A stretch of 64,000 nucleotides of DNA from Codonopsis lanceolata. Its lineage: Eukaryota; Streptophyta; Magnoliopsida; Asterales; Campanulaceae. A model generated the notes under the pieces. The model was given only the letters and a program-made list of their open reading frames with translations, was not told where the DNA came from and ran no database searches. Shown one piece after another: positions 1-11,100 of this stretch (within the stretch, counting starts at the first letter, position 1; every line of letters begins with the position of its first letter). The translations under genes were made by a program, and so were the position numbers. Where the stretch lies: positions 84,130,295-84,194,294 of the forward strand of contig CM028378.1 of NCBI GenBank assembly GCA_013146195.2. Direction: 5' to 3'.

Positions 1-329
1 ATCACATTTACAATCTTGGATATCACTTTTGAAATAATAAATGAAATGTTGAGGTGACATTTATGCAAGGAAATAAATTCATAAATAAATAAATAAAAAA
101 GAATCTTTGATATTTGAAAGAATCCATTTAGAGATGCTTTTATCTTCTCTCTAATTTTCTTTCTGCTTTAATTATGTTTTTCACATCCTCCCTATCCCTT
201 TTCCCAAACTACTATTTGAACATGCCATAGGAACCAATCAATGGATTATAGAGTTATTGTTAACATAAGAATTTAGTCACACAATTAGAATGAACTAAAA
301 GTAAATTTAGTTTTTGTTTTAGTTAATTA
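1..329. other. AT-rich non-coding stretch
   Basis: No coding pattern, RNA gene or element end was recognised. The sequence is AT-rich with short A runs. Confidence 0.5.
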
Positions 330-528
330 GAGAATATTGCGGGTCGCCACACTTTAGTGGAATTTCAACCGCTTTAGTACCATATTCTTTCGAACTGCTA
401 AAGTCCAATTTTGATGAATCGCGATGCATCTTTGGTAGGCAATGCATCGATTGATATCAGACGATGCATAAATTTGGACTTTAGCAGTTGAAAATTCACC
501 AAAGTGGACAAGCTTGAATTTCTCCCTT
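330..528. mobile_element. MITE-like inverted-repeat element
   Basis: About 200 bp that folds back on itself in two nested arms. The inner arms are 393-411 and 470-489 (AACTGCTAAAGTCCAATTT against its complement). The outer arms are 350-369 and 487-506. The loop holds three GATGCATC/CGATGCAT-type words. Both flanks contain TTAATTA, a possible but low-complexity target duplication. There is no coding capacity. The superfamily is not assigned. Confidence 0.5.
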
Positions 529-735
529 TTAATTAAATGAGACTTAAAATCTCAAAATACCAAGTAGAAAATTGGGATTGGCACACCGGAAAAAGTTGAG
601 CCAAAACCCATATTCAGAAATTTCCCTTGTGCCGCTCTTACAAATAGACATATTACTACATGGAAAACCCTTGCTGTTATCTCTTGTATTGCCACCACCA
701 AACTTGCTCATAATATGAACCTTCAAATTTAGCTA
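529..735. other. short non-coding stretch
   Basis: Nothing recognisable. The small reading frame on the minus strand here has no family features and is taken as chance. Confidence 0.4.
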
Positions 736-740
736 GTGGC

Positions 741-944
741 TGTAATACCCAATTCCACATCGGATAGATGTGGGACTTGTATTTGATTTATTAGGTAGTC
801 ATGCGCTACTACTAAGTACCAACATCATCCATGGACTTTTGGGTCGGCTTGTGGTAGGCCTGATGACCCAAGGTGCTGCGTGCTCAGTGGGCCAGTGTGT
901 GGGCTACACGTAGCGGACCGGGTTCTCGGACTCGGGTCGTTACA
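741..944 (+). repeat. TRIM 5' LTR
   Basis: A 204-bp LTR beginning TGTAATACCC and ending CGGGTCGTTACA. It is nearly the same as the repeat at 1119-1323. Confidence 0.92.
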
Positions 945-946
945 AA

Positions 947-958
947 TGGTATCAGAGC
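947..958 (+). promoter_or_regulatory. TRIM primer binding site (tRNA-iMet)
   Basis: TGGTATCAGAGC two bases after the 5' LTR, the standard plant minus-strand priming site complementary to initiator tRNA-Met. Confidence 0.9.
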
Positions 959-1118
959 GGGACCTGGCCGGAAATGTGAGAACAAAGTGTTGTGCAGACC
1001 AAAGTGCTACACCGCAGAAGGTGGGAGCCACCTCTTGATCCCCGTATGAGCCACCTCTTGATTTTTGAATCGCCCGGGGTATGATTCGGACTTGACGAGG
1101 ACGTTGAGTGGGGGAGAT

Positions 1119-1323
1119 TGTAATACCCCAATCTCACATCGGATAGATGTGGGACTTGTATTTGATTTATAAGGTAGTCATGCGCTACTACTGAGCACCA
1201 ACATCATCCATGGACTTTTGGATCGGCTTGTGGTAGGCTTGATGACCCAAGGTGCTGATCGACTTTTGGACCAGTGTGTGGGCTACACGTAGCGGACCGG
1301 GTTCTCGGGCTCGGGTCGTTATA
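1119..1323 (+). repeat. TRIM 3' LTR
   Basis: A 205-bp LTR preceded by the polypurine tract at 1105-1118 and followed directly by the GTGGC target duplication. Confidence 0.92.
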
Positions 1324-1328
1324 GTGGC

Positions 1329-2110
1329 ATAGGGAGAAGGTTTGGTGGTGACACAATTTTCTCTTGTATCCTATAATCTCTAATGAAAAACTACAAAAAT
1401 TAAATAATACACACAAACCTATTCCTCCCTATCTCTAATCTCTAATGGAAAAATATACATGTGAAAAGTACCAAAATATCATATAAATACAAATGATTCT
1501 TGAGGATGCACAACACCAGCTTGAAATGATCACATTTGGAGGAACACAGTGATACCAAGACACAATTGGTAGGAGATTTATTGAGTCATTTAAACATGGA
1601 AATATTTCCTACCTGCATATCCATCATCCCACTCTTTGATCCCTTGGATCTTTCCTGACCGTTATTGTCTCTCAAATTGAATATAATTATCAAGAGAGTA
1701 TTACCCTATACGATACAGTGGACACAATCAAGGGATTTAGTGTTGGTTCCAAAAGTGGAGGGGGTTTTGCTTTAAAATTGGAAGCTACGAAGCTCGTTAG
1801 AAGGTTTGGGGATTGATTAGGAGACTTCGGTGGGCAATGTGCAAATGCGGATTAACCTATTTTGACTTTGTTATTGTTTCCTTATCGATTCAAGAATTTT
1901 TTTTGCTGTGTTTTAACTGCTACATTCAATCGTGTATGAGTGTTGTATCAAACCTTATATTTATCAATTGGAGTTCATCCTAATTGTGGCGTCAATGTCT
2001 ACACCATGGTTACCTTCAATGGTGTTGCGTCGAGGTGTCATTCACTGTCTAACCTAAGTAGGACATCTTGGGTTCACATCCGTAAGTCTAAGGACTCCCA
2101 TACTAAAAGT
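1329..2110. other. non-coding stretch
   Basis: No gene recognised. The 62-codon plus-strand frame at 1940-2128 runs into a TRIM LTR fragment and has no known family features. Confidence 0.45.
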
Positions 2111-2279
2111 GTGGTCTGCTACACATGATCCAAGCGCACACTGGAGCATGCATTAAGTACCTAAGTCAACTCGGCTTACCAAAAACTCATCCTAAAGTCC
2201 ATAGATGATGTTAGTGCATAGTGGTAGTGGATGACGACTTATAAGGCATGCACAAGTCCTAACATCTAATCGATTTTAC
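2111..2279 (-). repeat. diverged TRIM-type LTR fragment
   Basis: Read on the minus strand, this follows the TRIM LTR at 741-944 in order: a GGACTTGTGCATGCC block, a CATCATCTATGGACTTT block, then blocks near GGTAAGCCGAGTTGACTTAGG. The LTR termini are eroded. It is useful because it preserves, without interruption, the site where the LINE inserted into a sister LTR at 6606/12380. Confidence 0.65.
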
Positions 2280-3046
2280 AATAAGTCAGTTATAATAATT
2301 AAAATATATCAAATTCTTCAAACTCCAAATTTAAATTTATATACCAAACATCAACAAATGATAAAAAAAAAAATTCAAATGAAACATATACGAAGAAGTT
2401 TTTTATCCGAAAATAATTTATAGGATCATGAAATGTATAACGGAGAATGCCAAACATGTTCATTCATGAAATACTAAATTTATTAAAAAAATAGAGAAGG
2501 CTAATTATAGATGTTACCAGACCATTTAATTACCTTGTAAATATCATCAACTCTACTGCTAGTCACAGTATTCTTGAGCTTGATGATTCACGCTTAATTT
2601 ATATCATCTCTACCTTCAAATAGATATTTCAAGGAATGGTTAGAAGCAAGATTTAACTCAAACAACATTACCTAAACAAAAGGTGTGATTGAAGAAAAAC
2701 CCCTCAACACTAAAAGGATATTTTGGCCCCAAAAAAACCTAAAGATGGTCATGTAAGTCTCAAGTATGTATTTTCCACCAATTTAAATGGTACGGCCTAA
2801 ACAGAAGGTCAAATTCAAGAAAATGTGATAGTTGAGGAGACAGACACATTGCTTCAATTGGTAGTTTAGGGGAGAAATTCAAACCCTAGTTATAGTTAAG
2901 GGGGTTATCTGTATTTTACCCTTAGTTTTATCCTTTTTCTGGATTATATGACATATGATTGAGAACATTAATTTGGATCAATTGAAAATAATAATAACAT
3001 GGAGTGATTTTAAGAATTGATTATAGTTTCTAGCTAGCATCTAGTA
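2280..3046. other. AT-rich non-coding stretch
   Basis: No coding or element structure seen apart from A/T runs. Confidence 0.45.
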
Positions 3047-5022
3047 TCATCCCTTTAAAGAACCCATAGAAAGAAGGATTGGATTGATTACAGGCTGGTA
3101 CTTTTTAGTAAAATTATAACCGCCTATATTCCATATATTTGTTTTAAACCAATAAAGTACATTTTTGGAAAGAAATGACGAAGATACCCTTAATGAAGAA
3201 AAGACGTGCGGACAAAGCTTCTGCGCAATTTTGTTCATCGCAATACAATAATTGGGCATCGCTATAAAAAATTGGGAGTCACAATGCAAAAATTGGGCAT
3301 CACAATATAAATTAAAGAACAAAATTGTGTTTTTAATGAAAAAGAAGGGGTGACTCTGAATCTTCGCCCTCCCCTAAATTTCTACATTGAAATTGACAAC
3401 TCTCCATTGAAAATGTCAACTCTCACATTGAAAATGACAATTCTAATATTGAAAAACAACTATCTACTTAATTAAGGTAGATCTATCTTAGGGAGAGGTC
3501 TGTTTCTTCACTTCTCTCTTTCTGTTTGAAATCTTCAATTGTTATTAAAAAATCTTCAATTGTAATTTAAAAATTCTTCAATTGTTAACCCAATGGAAAG
3601 CTCTTCCTGCTCCACCTTCACAGTGAAAGCCTCTTTTCTCACGAAAAAAGATATGAATCAACTGTGAACAAGAATATTGAATCTCAACAGAAAAAATCCC
3701 CTTCTCCATCACAAAAGCCGATAGTCGATATGAGTCTTTCGGCCAATTCTTATTTGACGATTGATAGCTTTTTCCAAGTTCAACTCAATATATAGTCTAC
3801 CAAAGCGTCCACGGGTAGCAGTGACTATCTTCTTTTCAACCTTCAAAGAAAATCACCTTTTTGGCAACCAACCAAGGTCTGTACAGTCACTCCTAATTTT
3901 TTTGGTCCGAAAAAAATATGGCAGACGGAGGAGAATCGGTTCTTGTAAACCCCGTCCTGGCTGGGAGCCAACAGTTGATAGCACAACTTCTTCTCTTTAT
4001 ATAATTTCTTCATTTTCTTCGTTCTAGCAATCTTTTTTCTCTACTTTTTTCTTTTGGCTCATTTTCTTCTTTCTCTCTTTCTCAGAACTATAATTATGCA
4101 TCGTAGCTTTTGATGCAAGCATCAGAAATTGTGATGTCCAATGTTTTACATTGCGATGCCAAAATTTGGTAACTAGGCGTATCTTTTGGGCTCAATGGTA
4201 AATTACAAGGAAAAAAGAAGCGTAGTATACCCAATTCTATGTTCCATTGATTGATAATTAGAAGTATTCAAGTATGAGAGGATACTAGTACCATTCCACG
4301 GAGAAGTATTGATTGATTTGATAAAGAAGATGAAGTAACAATTTTTTGTGAGTAAGATAGGACATCTACACAGTGTTTGTTAAACTAAACAAATTTAGCT
4401 GATATAACTACCAAAATATGGATCAAGTGATATTACATAATAGTGGAAGCATTAAAATGAAGAAAGATATAAGTCATCATGTACAAACCATGTACTATAT
4501 ATTAGCTCATATAATCAAAAACATACACACATAAAAATACTTAGACATGTATTTTTCAATGTTATTCTCAATCTTTGATAGATCTTCTTTTTATGAAACT
4601 CTTCGTCTACAAACTCATAAAAATATAGGATAAATTACTGGCTGGTCCACTTTCCCAAATATCTAAAAGCTTAAATACCTATTTTTTTTCAACCACATAA
4701 GTCGACTATCATAAATCTGTTCCAATGATGCCTAATTTTCATATTCCTCTTCTTGAGATCTCCGACTCCAACCACTCTATCCCCCTCTTCGCCTCCCACT
4801 TTTATGATAAATAACAAGAAATGGGAAATCAGGACTCGTGCGAGTTGTTAGTCCTTGGCTTCTACTTCCAAATACATCTCATGTGTTTCTCTGGTGAATC
4901 TCTGTTTCCATTCCAATAGCTTGTAGAGAAGAAAGATGATTTTTGTTGATATTTGGGGTGATCAATTGCCGAGAGTCAAGGTTGTCTAACTAGGAAAATA
5001 AATGTAATGAAACAGAGAGAGA

Positions 5023-5446
5023 GACCAACGAGCTCTAGCTCAAGTGGTACTGCTCACTTCTCCTAACGGAGAGGTTGGGTGTTCGAGTCTCACTAGAGAC
5101 ACCCTGGACTTTACAACTCTCAATAGAGAGGTCGGGTGTTCAAGCCTCTTCAGAGGCATCGTTGTTGTTAAAGCCTTATCCAAAGGCCCCATTTAGCTAC
5201 TCACTTATCTTAACGGAGAGGTTGAGTATTCAAGCCCTACCAGAGGCACCCTGGGACTTAACTACTCTCAACCGAGAGGTCGGGTGTTCAAAGCCTCCCC
5301 AGAGGCACCAATTGTTCGAGCCATACCAAAGGCATCATATATGTATATTGTAGCCTTTCAAGGCATTAAAAATAATATATATAAAAAAAAAATTAAGGGT
5401 TGGGGTACGGTCTATGTCCCCTCCAACCTTTATTTAAAAAAAAAAA

Positions 5447-5450
<4 letters not shown>
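5023..5450 (+). mobile_element. tRNA-derived SINE with duplicated B-box modules
   Basis: The head has a good RNA polymerase III A box TAGCTCAAGTGG (5036-5047) and B box GTTCGAGTC (5081-5089), spaced as in a tRNA-derived SINE. The body is a tandem duplication of about 145 bp (about 5047-5189 and 5193-5336). Each unit has two modules of the form GAGAGGT(T/C)GGGTGTTC(A/G)A. The 3' end carries GGGTACGGTCTATGTCCCC and a 15-base poly(A) (5436-5450). The flanks ACAGAGAGAGAGA (before) and CAGAGAGAGAGAGA (after) look like a target duplication in a GA repeat. It does not fold into a full tRNA and is not a tRNA gene. Confidence 0.8.

Positions 5451-5479
<29 letters not shown>
5451..5479. repeat. (GA)n microsatellite
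   Basis: An uninterrupted GA run directly after the SINE tail. It probably grew from the SINE target duplication. Confidence 0.85.
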
Positions 5480-5482
<3 letters not shown>

Positions 5483-6283
5483 AAACCGATGCATCCCGAT
5501 TCATGACTTTGAATTATGTTTACATCCCGATGCTTGATTTTTGAATTGCAATGCATGAAACTTCTTCCCGGTAATCAACTTGATGAAAACAATTCCAAGA
5601 TTGTACAAATCACTCATCTGTGTTAAGAGAGTGGTAAATGCCCGTCAATAACATATACGGTAGCTACTTCCTAAATTTCTTCGGTGAACTTCTTTTCTTC
5701 CCAAAATTTCTCTAATGAATCTTCTTTTATTCCTAAAATATCTTTGGTGAATCTTTCCGATAACTTCTTCTAAAATTTCTCTGGTGAAATTTCCTCTCTT
5801 CTTAAAATCTCCGGTGAATCTCTGTTTCCATTCCTATAGCTTGTAGCGAAAAAGTTGATTTTCGTGGATAGGAGGTGATCAATTTTCGGGAGTCAAGGCT
5901 ATCTAACTTGGGAGATAAATGTGATGAAACAAAGTCCGATAATAATCAAAGCCGATGCATCCCGATCTATGATTTTGAATTATGTTTTCATCGCAATCCG
6001 TGATATTTGAATTACATTACTTGAAACTTTTTCCCGGTAATTCTGATGCAAAAATTGGATTTGTGATTCATCGACTTCGAATTATGATGCATCGCACCCC
6101 TAATCTAATTACATTAAGGGTATACTCATCATTTTGCCCTAAAAATGTCCTTTACCAGTTAAAAACTAAAAATGTGTCCTTTAAAGGAAGGAAATTGATG
6201 GGAAGGGACCAACTAGGTTATCACTCAAAAAACGAACTGGTCGTCTACAAATCATGTAATGCCTAGAGCTCAAAAGTTTAATT

Positions 6284-6606
6284 TGTCACGCATCGACCCC
6301 ATAAGTACTTGGATCAAGTAGGCCTACCACAAGTCCATCCAAAAAGTAAGGGGATGAAGTTGGTGCCAGCCGATAGTGTATGGCCACTTATAAGGAACAC
6401 ACAAGCCCCACATCTACCCGATGTGATTTTTGGGGTATGATAATCTCTCCCAGTTAAATTATTGTCGTCGGTGCATTCAACACATTTTTTATCGGCACCA
6501 TACTATTTGTCCTCAAAGTTTGGTCTACTACGAATGACCCACACAGTGGCCCATTAATTAAGCATTTGGGTCAACTAGGCCTACCATAACCCCACTCAAA
6601 ATTCAT
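6284..6606 (-). mobile_element. second TRIM (3' LTR, spacer, part of 5' LTR), split by the LINE
   Basis: Read on the minus strand, 6442-6284 matches the TRIM LTR (CACATCGGGTAGATGTGGGG, GGCACCAACTTCATCC, CTTGTGGTAGGCC, ending GTGACA). A GGGAGAGAT purine tract precedes it at about 6443-6455. Beyond a short spacer, about 6510-6606 is the 3' part of the partner LTR. That LTR continues at 12380-12488 on the far side of the LINE. The element is older and more diverged than the TRIM at 741. Confidence 0.7.
6590..6606 (+). repeat. LINE target-site duplication, left copy
   Basis: CCCACTCAAAAATTCAT, matching 12380-12396 at 16 of 17 bases. This is a typical length for an L1 insertion. Confidence 0.85.
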
Positions 6607-6704
6607 TATCAAAACCATCCCGAGGCACACATGCTCCAACACTATCTCACGCACTGAAGGTGCGATTTGGGAAACCCTCTTTTCTGCCGTTCTTAATAGC
6701 GGCC

Positions 6705-8142
6705 ATGGTGGAACCTCCACCTGCCCCGCTGGATCCCCCCTCTGCCCCTTCAAAAACTTTCGCTGCTGTCCTCTCTTCTTCCTCTACAAATTAATCTCAA
6801 TCCTATTGCCTTCCACATTCCCCCTTCATCATATAAAGGTGAGCCATCCCTTAAACTTTCGGCTGAAATTATTGAAGCTTTAGCTAAACCCTTCCAGCAT
6901 ACACTTATAGGGAAATTTTCACATGGCCGACCTTCGATGGAATCTATCTGCAAACTATTTCACACTTTTGGCCTTAAGGCTGCCTTCAATGTTGGACACC
7001 TTGACGCTAAACATATTCTTATCCAAGTGTTTCATGATGATGATTACCAACGGTTGGGGATCAACGACCAATGGTATCTCGGTCAATTCCCTATGAGGGT
7101 ATTTAAATGGTCCCCCGATTTCAGGCCTGAAGTAGAAAGCCCTATCGCCCCAGTCTGGTTCTCTCTTCACGGTTTGCCTATCCATCTGTTCAACAAAGCT
7201 ACTCTCTTCGCCATTGCCTCTTTGTTTGGCCGGCCTTTGATGCTTGATCAACCAACCACTAACCTCTCTCGTCCAAGTGTTGCTCGTGTTTGTGTTGAAG
7301 TTGATCTCTCAAAACCCATCCTTAATAGAATCTGGATTGATTGTGGGTCTCTTTACCCAAGTTTTTGGCAGCCCCTTGAAGCGGAAAATGCCCCACTTTA
7401 TTGTAGTCACTGCCTTCGCCAAGGCCACTTCGAGCTTCAATGTAAAGTTAAAAACCCTACCATTCCCCCTCATACTGCTCTATTGCGTGAACCAGTCCCC
7501 TCGATCCCTCCCCCTCCTCCTGCTCCTACAACTCGTTGGACTCCAAAGAAAACCCATTAATCTGGATACCACGGCCCTCGAGACTGGTTTGCATGCAGCT
7601 GCTAATACTGTTCCAGATATTCATACTTCATCCTCAGCAAAGGACACCATTGACCAAACCATCATAGGTAAAGTTATTCATCTTGTTTGTGTCTCCCCTC
7701 CTGCTTTGAATAATTCAGTTTCGGTAAAGGATATTATTGTTCTTGTTGATAATGTTACACACTGTCCGACTAACATTCCTTTTGTTGATGTGGAGGATAT
7801 TTCTGGTAACTCTTTTGAGTTCACGACACATTTGCCTCCTGTCGATCCTATGGCCAATATTATTTCCCTAACAGGTTTGCTACCCTTAGTGAGAATAATG
7901 ACCCAGACAATGCCGATCCTGAAGCTAGTCCTGATCCTGATGTCACTGGAATTGCGTATGGTGTTGATGAGACGGGAACTGCACCTGCTCCCATTCGATC
8001 TCCTATAATTGACCAGCTTAATTTGGATTCGTCTCTCCCTCTTCCTAAACGCAACAACAAGGTTAAGCCCAAGGCTCCAACTCCTGCTATGCAGACAAGG
8101 TCTAAAGCTCAGACAACTCTCCCCACTTCTCATGGCTGTTAA
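6705..8142 (+). pseudogene. LINE ORF1 relic: DUF4283-type RNA-binding protein with CCHC zinc knuckle
   Basis: The nucleic-acid-binding chaperone of a plant L1 element. The likely start is ATG 6705, whose frame is broken near 6785. The long open part is 6937-7560 (207 codons). Conserved words include GKFSHGRPSM just around that internal Met, PMRVFKWSPDF, SPIAPVWFSLHGLPIH and RPSVARVCVEVDL. A CCHC knuckle CSHCLRQGHFELQC lies near codon 150. After 7560 the frame shifts, but coding similarity continues through a low-complexity tail to TAA 8140-8142 (tail word MQTRSKAQTT). The stop overlaps the ORF2 start by 11 bases. The 7244-8008 frame is an overlapping shifted frame, not a separate gene. Confidence 0.85.
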
Positions 8143-11100
8143 CCTTATTTTTTGGAATATTCGGGGCATTGGCAATGACCCTTTATTGGCCGTCTTAAAC
8201 GTCTTATTAAGCTTCACAAAGTTACGTTCCTTGCTATTTTTTAACCTAAAATTGATGTTGTTCATATTCATCGTATTGCCAAGCGGCTAAAATTTAAAAT
8301 GTATTTCTCCAACATTCGTGGCTGCATTTGGCTCTTTGTCAAATCTACGTTCACTTGTAACCTTTTGCATGACATGGACTAGCATCTTACCGTGTAAGTC
8401 AAGCATTAACAATGGTCGTCTCCTGTTAACATATCATGCATTTATGCTAGTTGTGATGAGATTATCCGACGGAACTTATGGTTTGATCTGGTGGATTTGA
8501 GTTCTTCCTTTGGATCCAACCCTTGGTTGGTTGGCGGTGATTTCAACATCATTCTTTCTCCTGAAGAAAAATCGGGTGGCAATGGCTGGGATCATTCTGG
8601 TGCTATGGATTTTCACACCTGTATTTCTGCTTCGGGGCTTTTTGATTTGGGTTTTTCTGGCAGCAATTTCACCTGGTGGAACTCTAGAGATGGGAATGCC
8701 TCCATTTTTGAACGTATTGATCGTATGCTTTGTAATTCCTTCTGGCAGCAATTCTTCCATGATTCTTCTGTTCGCCATTTGGGCCGTGCATGCTCTGACC
8801 ATGCTCCGTTACTCACCAATATCACTTTGGCAGGCCCTAAGCACTCTTCTATCTTTCGGTTTATTAATGTGTGGACGGCACATCACACATTTCTTCCTCT
8901 TATTCAGACCACTTGGCAGCAAACTATTGAGGGCAAGCCTATGTATGTCTTTGCTAAAAAACTTGCTTTGTGCAGACAGGCTTTAAAGCTTTGGAATCGA
9001 GATGTATTTGGTAATATTTTCACCAATATCCAGCATGCTGAAGATGAAGTTCAACGCTTAGAATTCCTTTTTGAGACTTCGAGATCTCCCGAGGATAGAG
9101 CTGGTATGTCTCAGGCTCACGCTAATCTTAAGAGTGCCTTAAAAATTGAAGAAGGCTATTGGCGTCAAAAGGTTAGGGTTAAGTGGATTAAAGATGGTGA
9201 GGGTAACACTAAATTGTTTCACACCTCCGTTAAGCAAACTAGGCGGCAATTACATATCCACTCTATTGTTGACTCTGATGGCATTGTGACTTCCAATGAT
9301 TTCGATATTAGGAATCAGGCTATTCATCACTTTCAATCTCAGCTCCAGGCCATTCAAACGACTAACAATGATATTATCTCTTCGATCCCATCTCTTATTA
9401 CAAGTGACATGAACTCCACTCTTACTGCCTATCCTACTCTCAATGAGATTCGGGCAGCTGTTCGTGCTATGAATGGTGACAGTGCAGTTGGTCTGGACGG
9501 TTTCTCTGGTGTATTCTTTTTCACATTGCTAGAATATTATTGGTTCAGATCTCCGTGCTGTTATCTCAGATTTTTTTTTCTGGATTCTCCTTGCCCCGTA
9601 GTTGGACTAGCACTCTTATTGTCACTATTCTTAAAGTTGGTAGTCCGTCTTCTTTTGGTGATTTCAGGCCGATCAGCCTCTGCAATTTTAGTAACAAAAT
9701 TATATCTAAAATTCTAGCCTCTAGTCTAGCTGGTATTCTTTCGGATATTATTTCGTTGAACCAGAGTGGATTTGTCAAAGGGCGTATTATTCAAGACAAC
9801 ATTCTTCTTGCCCAAGAATTAATGACCAACATTAATAAGAAGATTTCTGGATCTAATATTATTCTGAAGCTGGATATGTCTAAGGCCTTTAATAGAGTTG
9901 ATTGGCTTTATCTCATAAAAGTGCTTCGTCGCTTTGGTTTCTTTGAGACATTTATTGATATCATCTGACACCTCATCTCCAATAATTGCTTCTCGGTTTT
10001 GGTCAACGGCTCTCCTTCTGGCTTCTTTAATTCTTCTAGAGGGCTCCGCCAAGGCTACCCTTTGTCTCCAGCTCTTTTCATTATTTCCGCTGAGATTCTT
10101 AGCTGTAGTCTGAATGCTTTACACTCTTCCAACCCCCATATTGCTTATTCCTCTTCTAGTGGTTGCCCTATTATTTCCCATCTTTCGTTTGCGGATGATG
10201 TCATCATCCTTTGCAATGGTAGTTCTCAATCTCTTTCAAAGCATAAACAAGTTCTCTCTGATTATGAGCAGCTCTCGGGTCAGGCCATTAATTCTAGTAA
10301 ATGTAGTTTTACTGTTTCAGAAAAACTTTCCCCTACTCGTATTAATTCCATTGCTTCTCTCTTGGGGTATGTGTGCAAGGAATTCCCTCTCATTTACTTG
10401 GGGTGCCCCTTGTTTTGTGGGCGTAAGCTTAAAAGATACTTTGACCCTCTCATTTTAAAGCTCCGATCTCGTATTGACTCGTGGTTTGGTATGTTTTTAT
10501 CTGCTGATGGTAAGATCACCCTCATCAACTCGGTTCTCCACTCCATCACTGCTTATCAACTTGCGGCTCTTGACCCCCCTAAATCAGTTATTCGATTGGT
10601 TGATAAAATGATGGCTAACTTCTTTTGGGGTCAAATTGACAACCACCAGTGCTCTCACTGGATTTCTTGGTCCCAATGTTGTACTCCTGTTTCTGTAGGT
10701 GGAGCTGGGATTTGTTCGATGCATGATATTTTTAGGGCCTATTCGGCCAATATTTGGTGGAGGTTTCGCACTCAAAAAACCCTTTGGTCCAGATTTCTTA
10801 TGGCCAGGTATTGCTCTCAACTTCATCCGGTCCAGGTCACTTCCAAGGGCTCTCATGTGTGGTGCCGCATGCTCAACATTCGTCCATTTGTTTAGCAACG
10901 CTTGCTTTGGCTTGTGGGCAAAGGTAGCTACTCTCCTTGGTATGATAAATGGTTGGATGGAGGTCTGCTCACTAGACCTCATCTTCTTGCTGCTTCTACT
11001 GTTCGTGACCTCTTCCAAGCCGATTCGACTCTTGATCCTTCCATTGCTTCCCTTCTTCCCCCTTTTGATCGGCAACGTATTCAGCTCCAAAACTGTTTTT

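Larger units (their letters stand above)
741..1323 (+). mobile_element. complete TRIM retrotransposon (583 bp)
   Basis: A terminal-repeat retrotransposon in miniature with every diagnostic part. It has two direct LTRs (741-944 and 1119-1323) starting TGTAATACCC. A primer binding site TGGTATCAGAGC at 947-958 is complementary to the 3' end of initiator tRNA-Met. The spacer is only about 160 bp, and a purine tract GAGTGGGGGAGAT sits just before the second LTR. The 5-bp target duplication GTGGC (736-740 and 1324-1328) is perfect, so the element is intact at both ends. It has no coding capacity and must have been mobilised by proteins from another retrotransposon. The second LTR ends in TA rather than CA. 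It lacks the 5S rRNA-like segment of Cassandra TRIMs. Confidence 0.93.
4893..5930 (+). repeat. direct repeat pair 4893-5011 / 5813-5930
   Basis: Two ~119-bp segments share GGTGAATCTCTGTTTCCATT, AGCTTGTAG, GGTGATCAATT, GAGTCAAGG and AAATGTRATGAAAC in the same order, with scattered substitutions. The first copy ends where the SINE inserted. This is an old internal duplication of the surrounding element. Confidence 0.7.
3047..6260. mobile_element. degenerate region bounded by ~150-bp inverted repeats
   Basis: The inner part of the left end (to about 3200) and of the right end (from about 6105) are imperfect inverted copies. Both read inward to a CCCTTAATG word, and both contain versions of AAAATGTACTTT and TAAAACAAAT. 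The interior is non-coding, rich in GCATCG/CGATGC words and A/T runs, and contains the SINE at 5023-5450. It resembles an old long-TIR DNA transposon, but I could not find a clear target duplication, so the class and exact ends are uncertain. Confidence 0.35.

Noticed and set aside
741..1323. Cassandra-type TRIM with 5S rRNA sequence
   Set aside because: No 5S internal promoter blocks are present in either LTR.
5023..5100. Possible tRNA gene (good A and B boxes)
   Set aside because: No acceptor or anticodon stems fit, and the sequence continues into a repeat body with a poly(A) tail, so it is a SINE head.
7244..8008. 254-codon open frame overlapping LINE ORF1
   Set aside because: Leu/Val-rich out-of-frame reading of LINE ORF1. 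The correct frame shows the conserved words.
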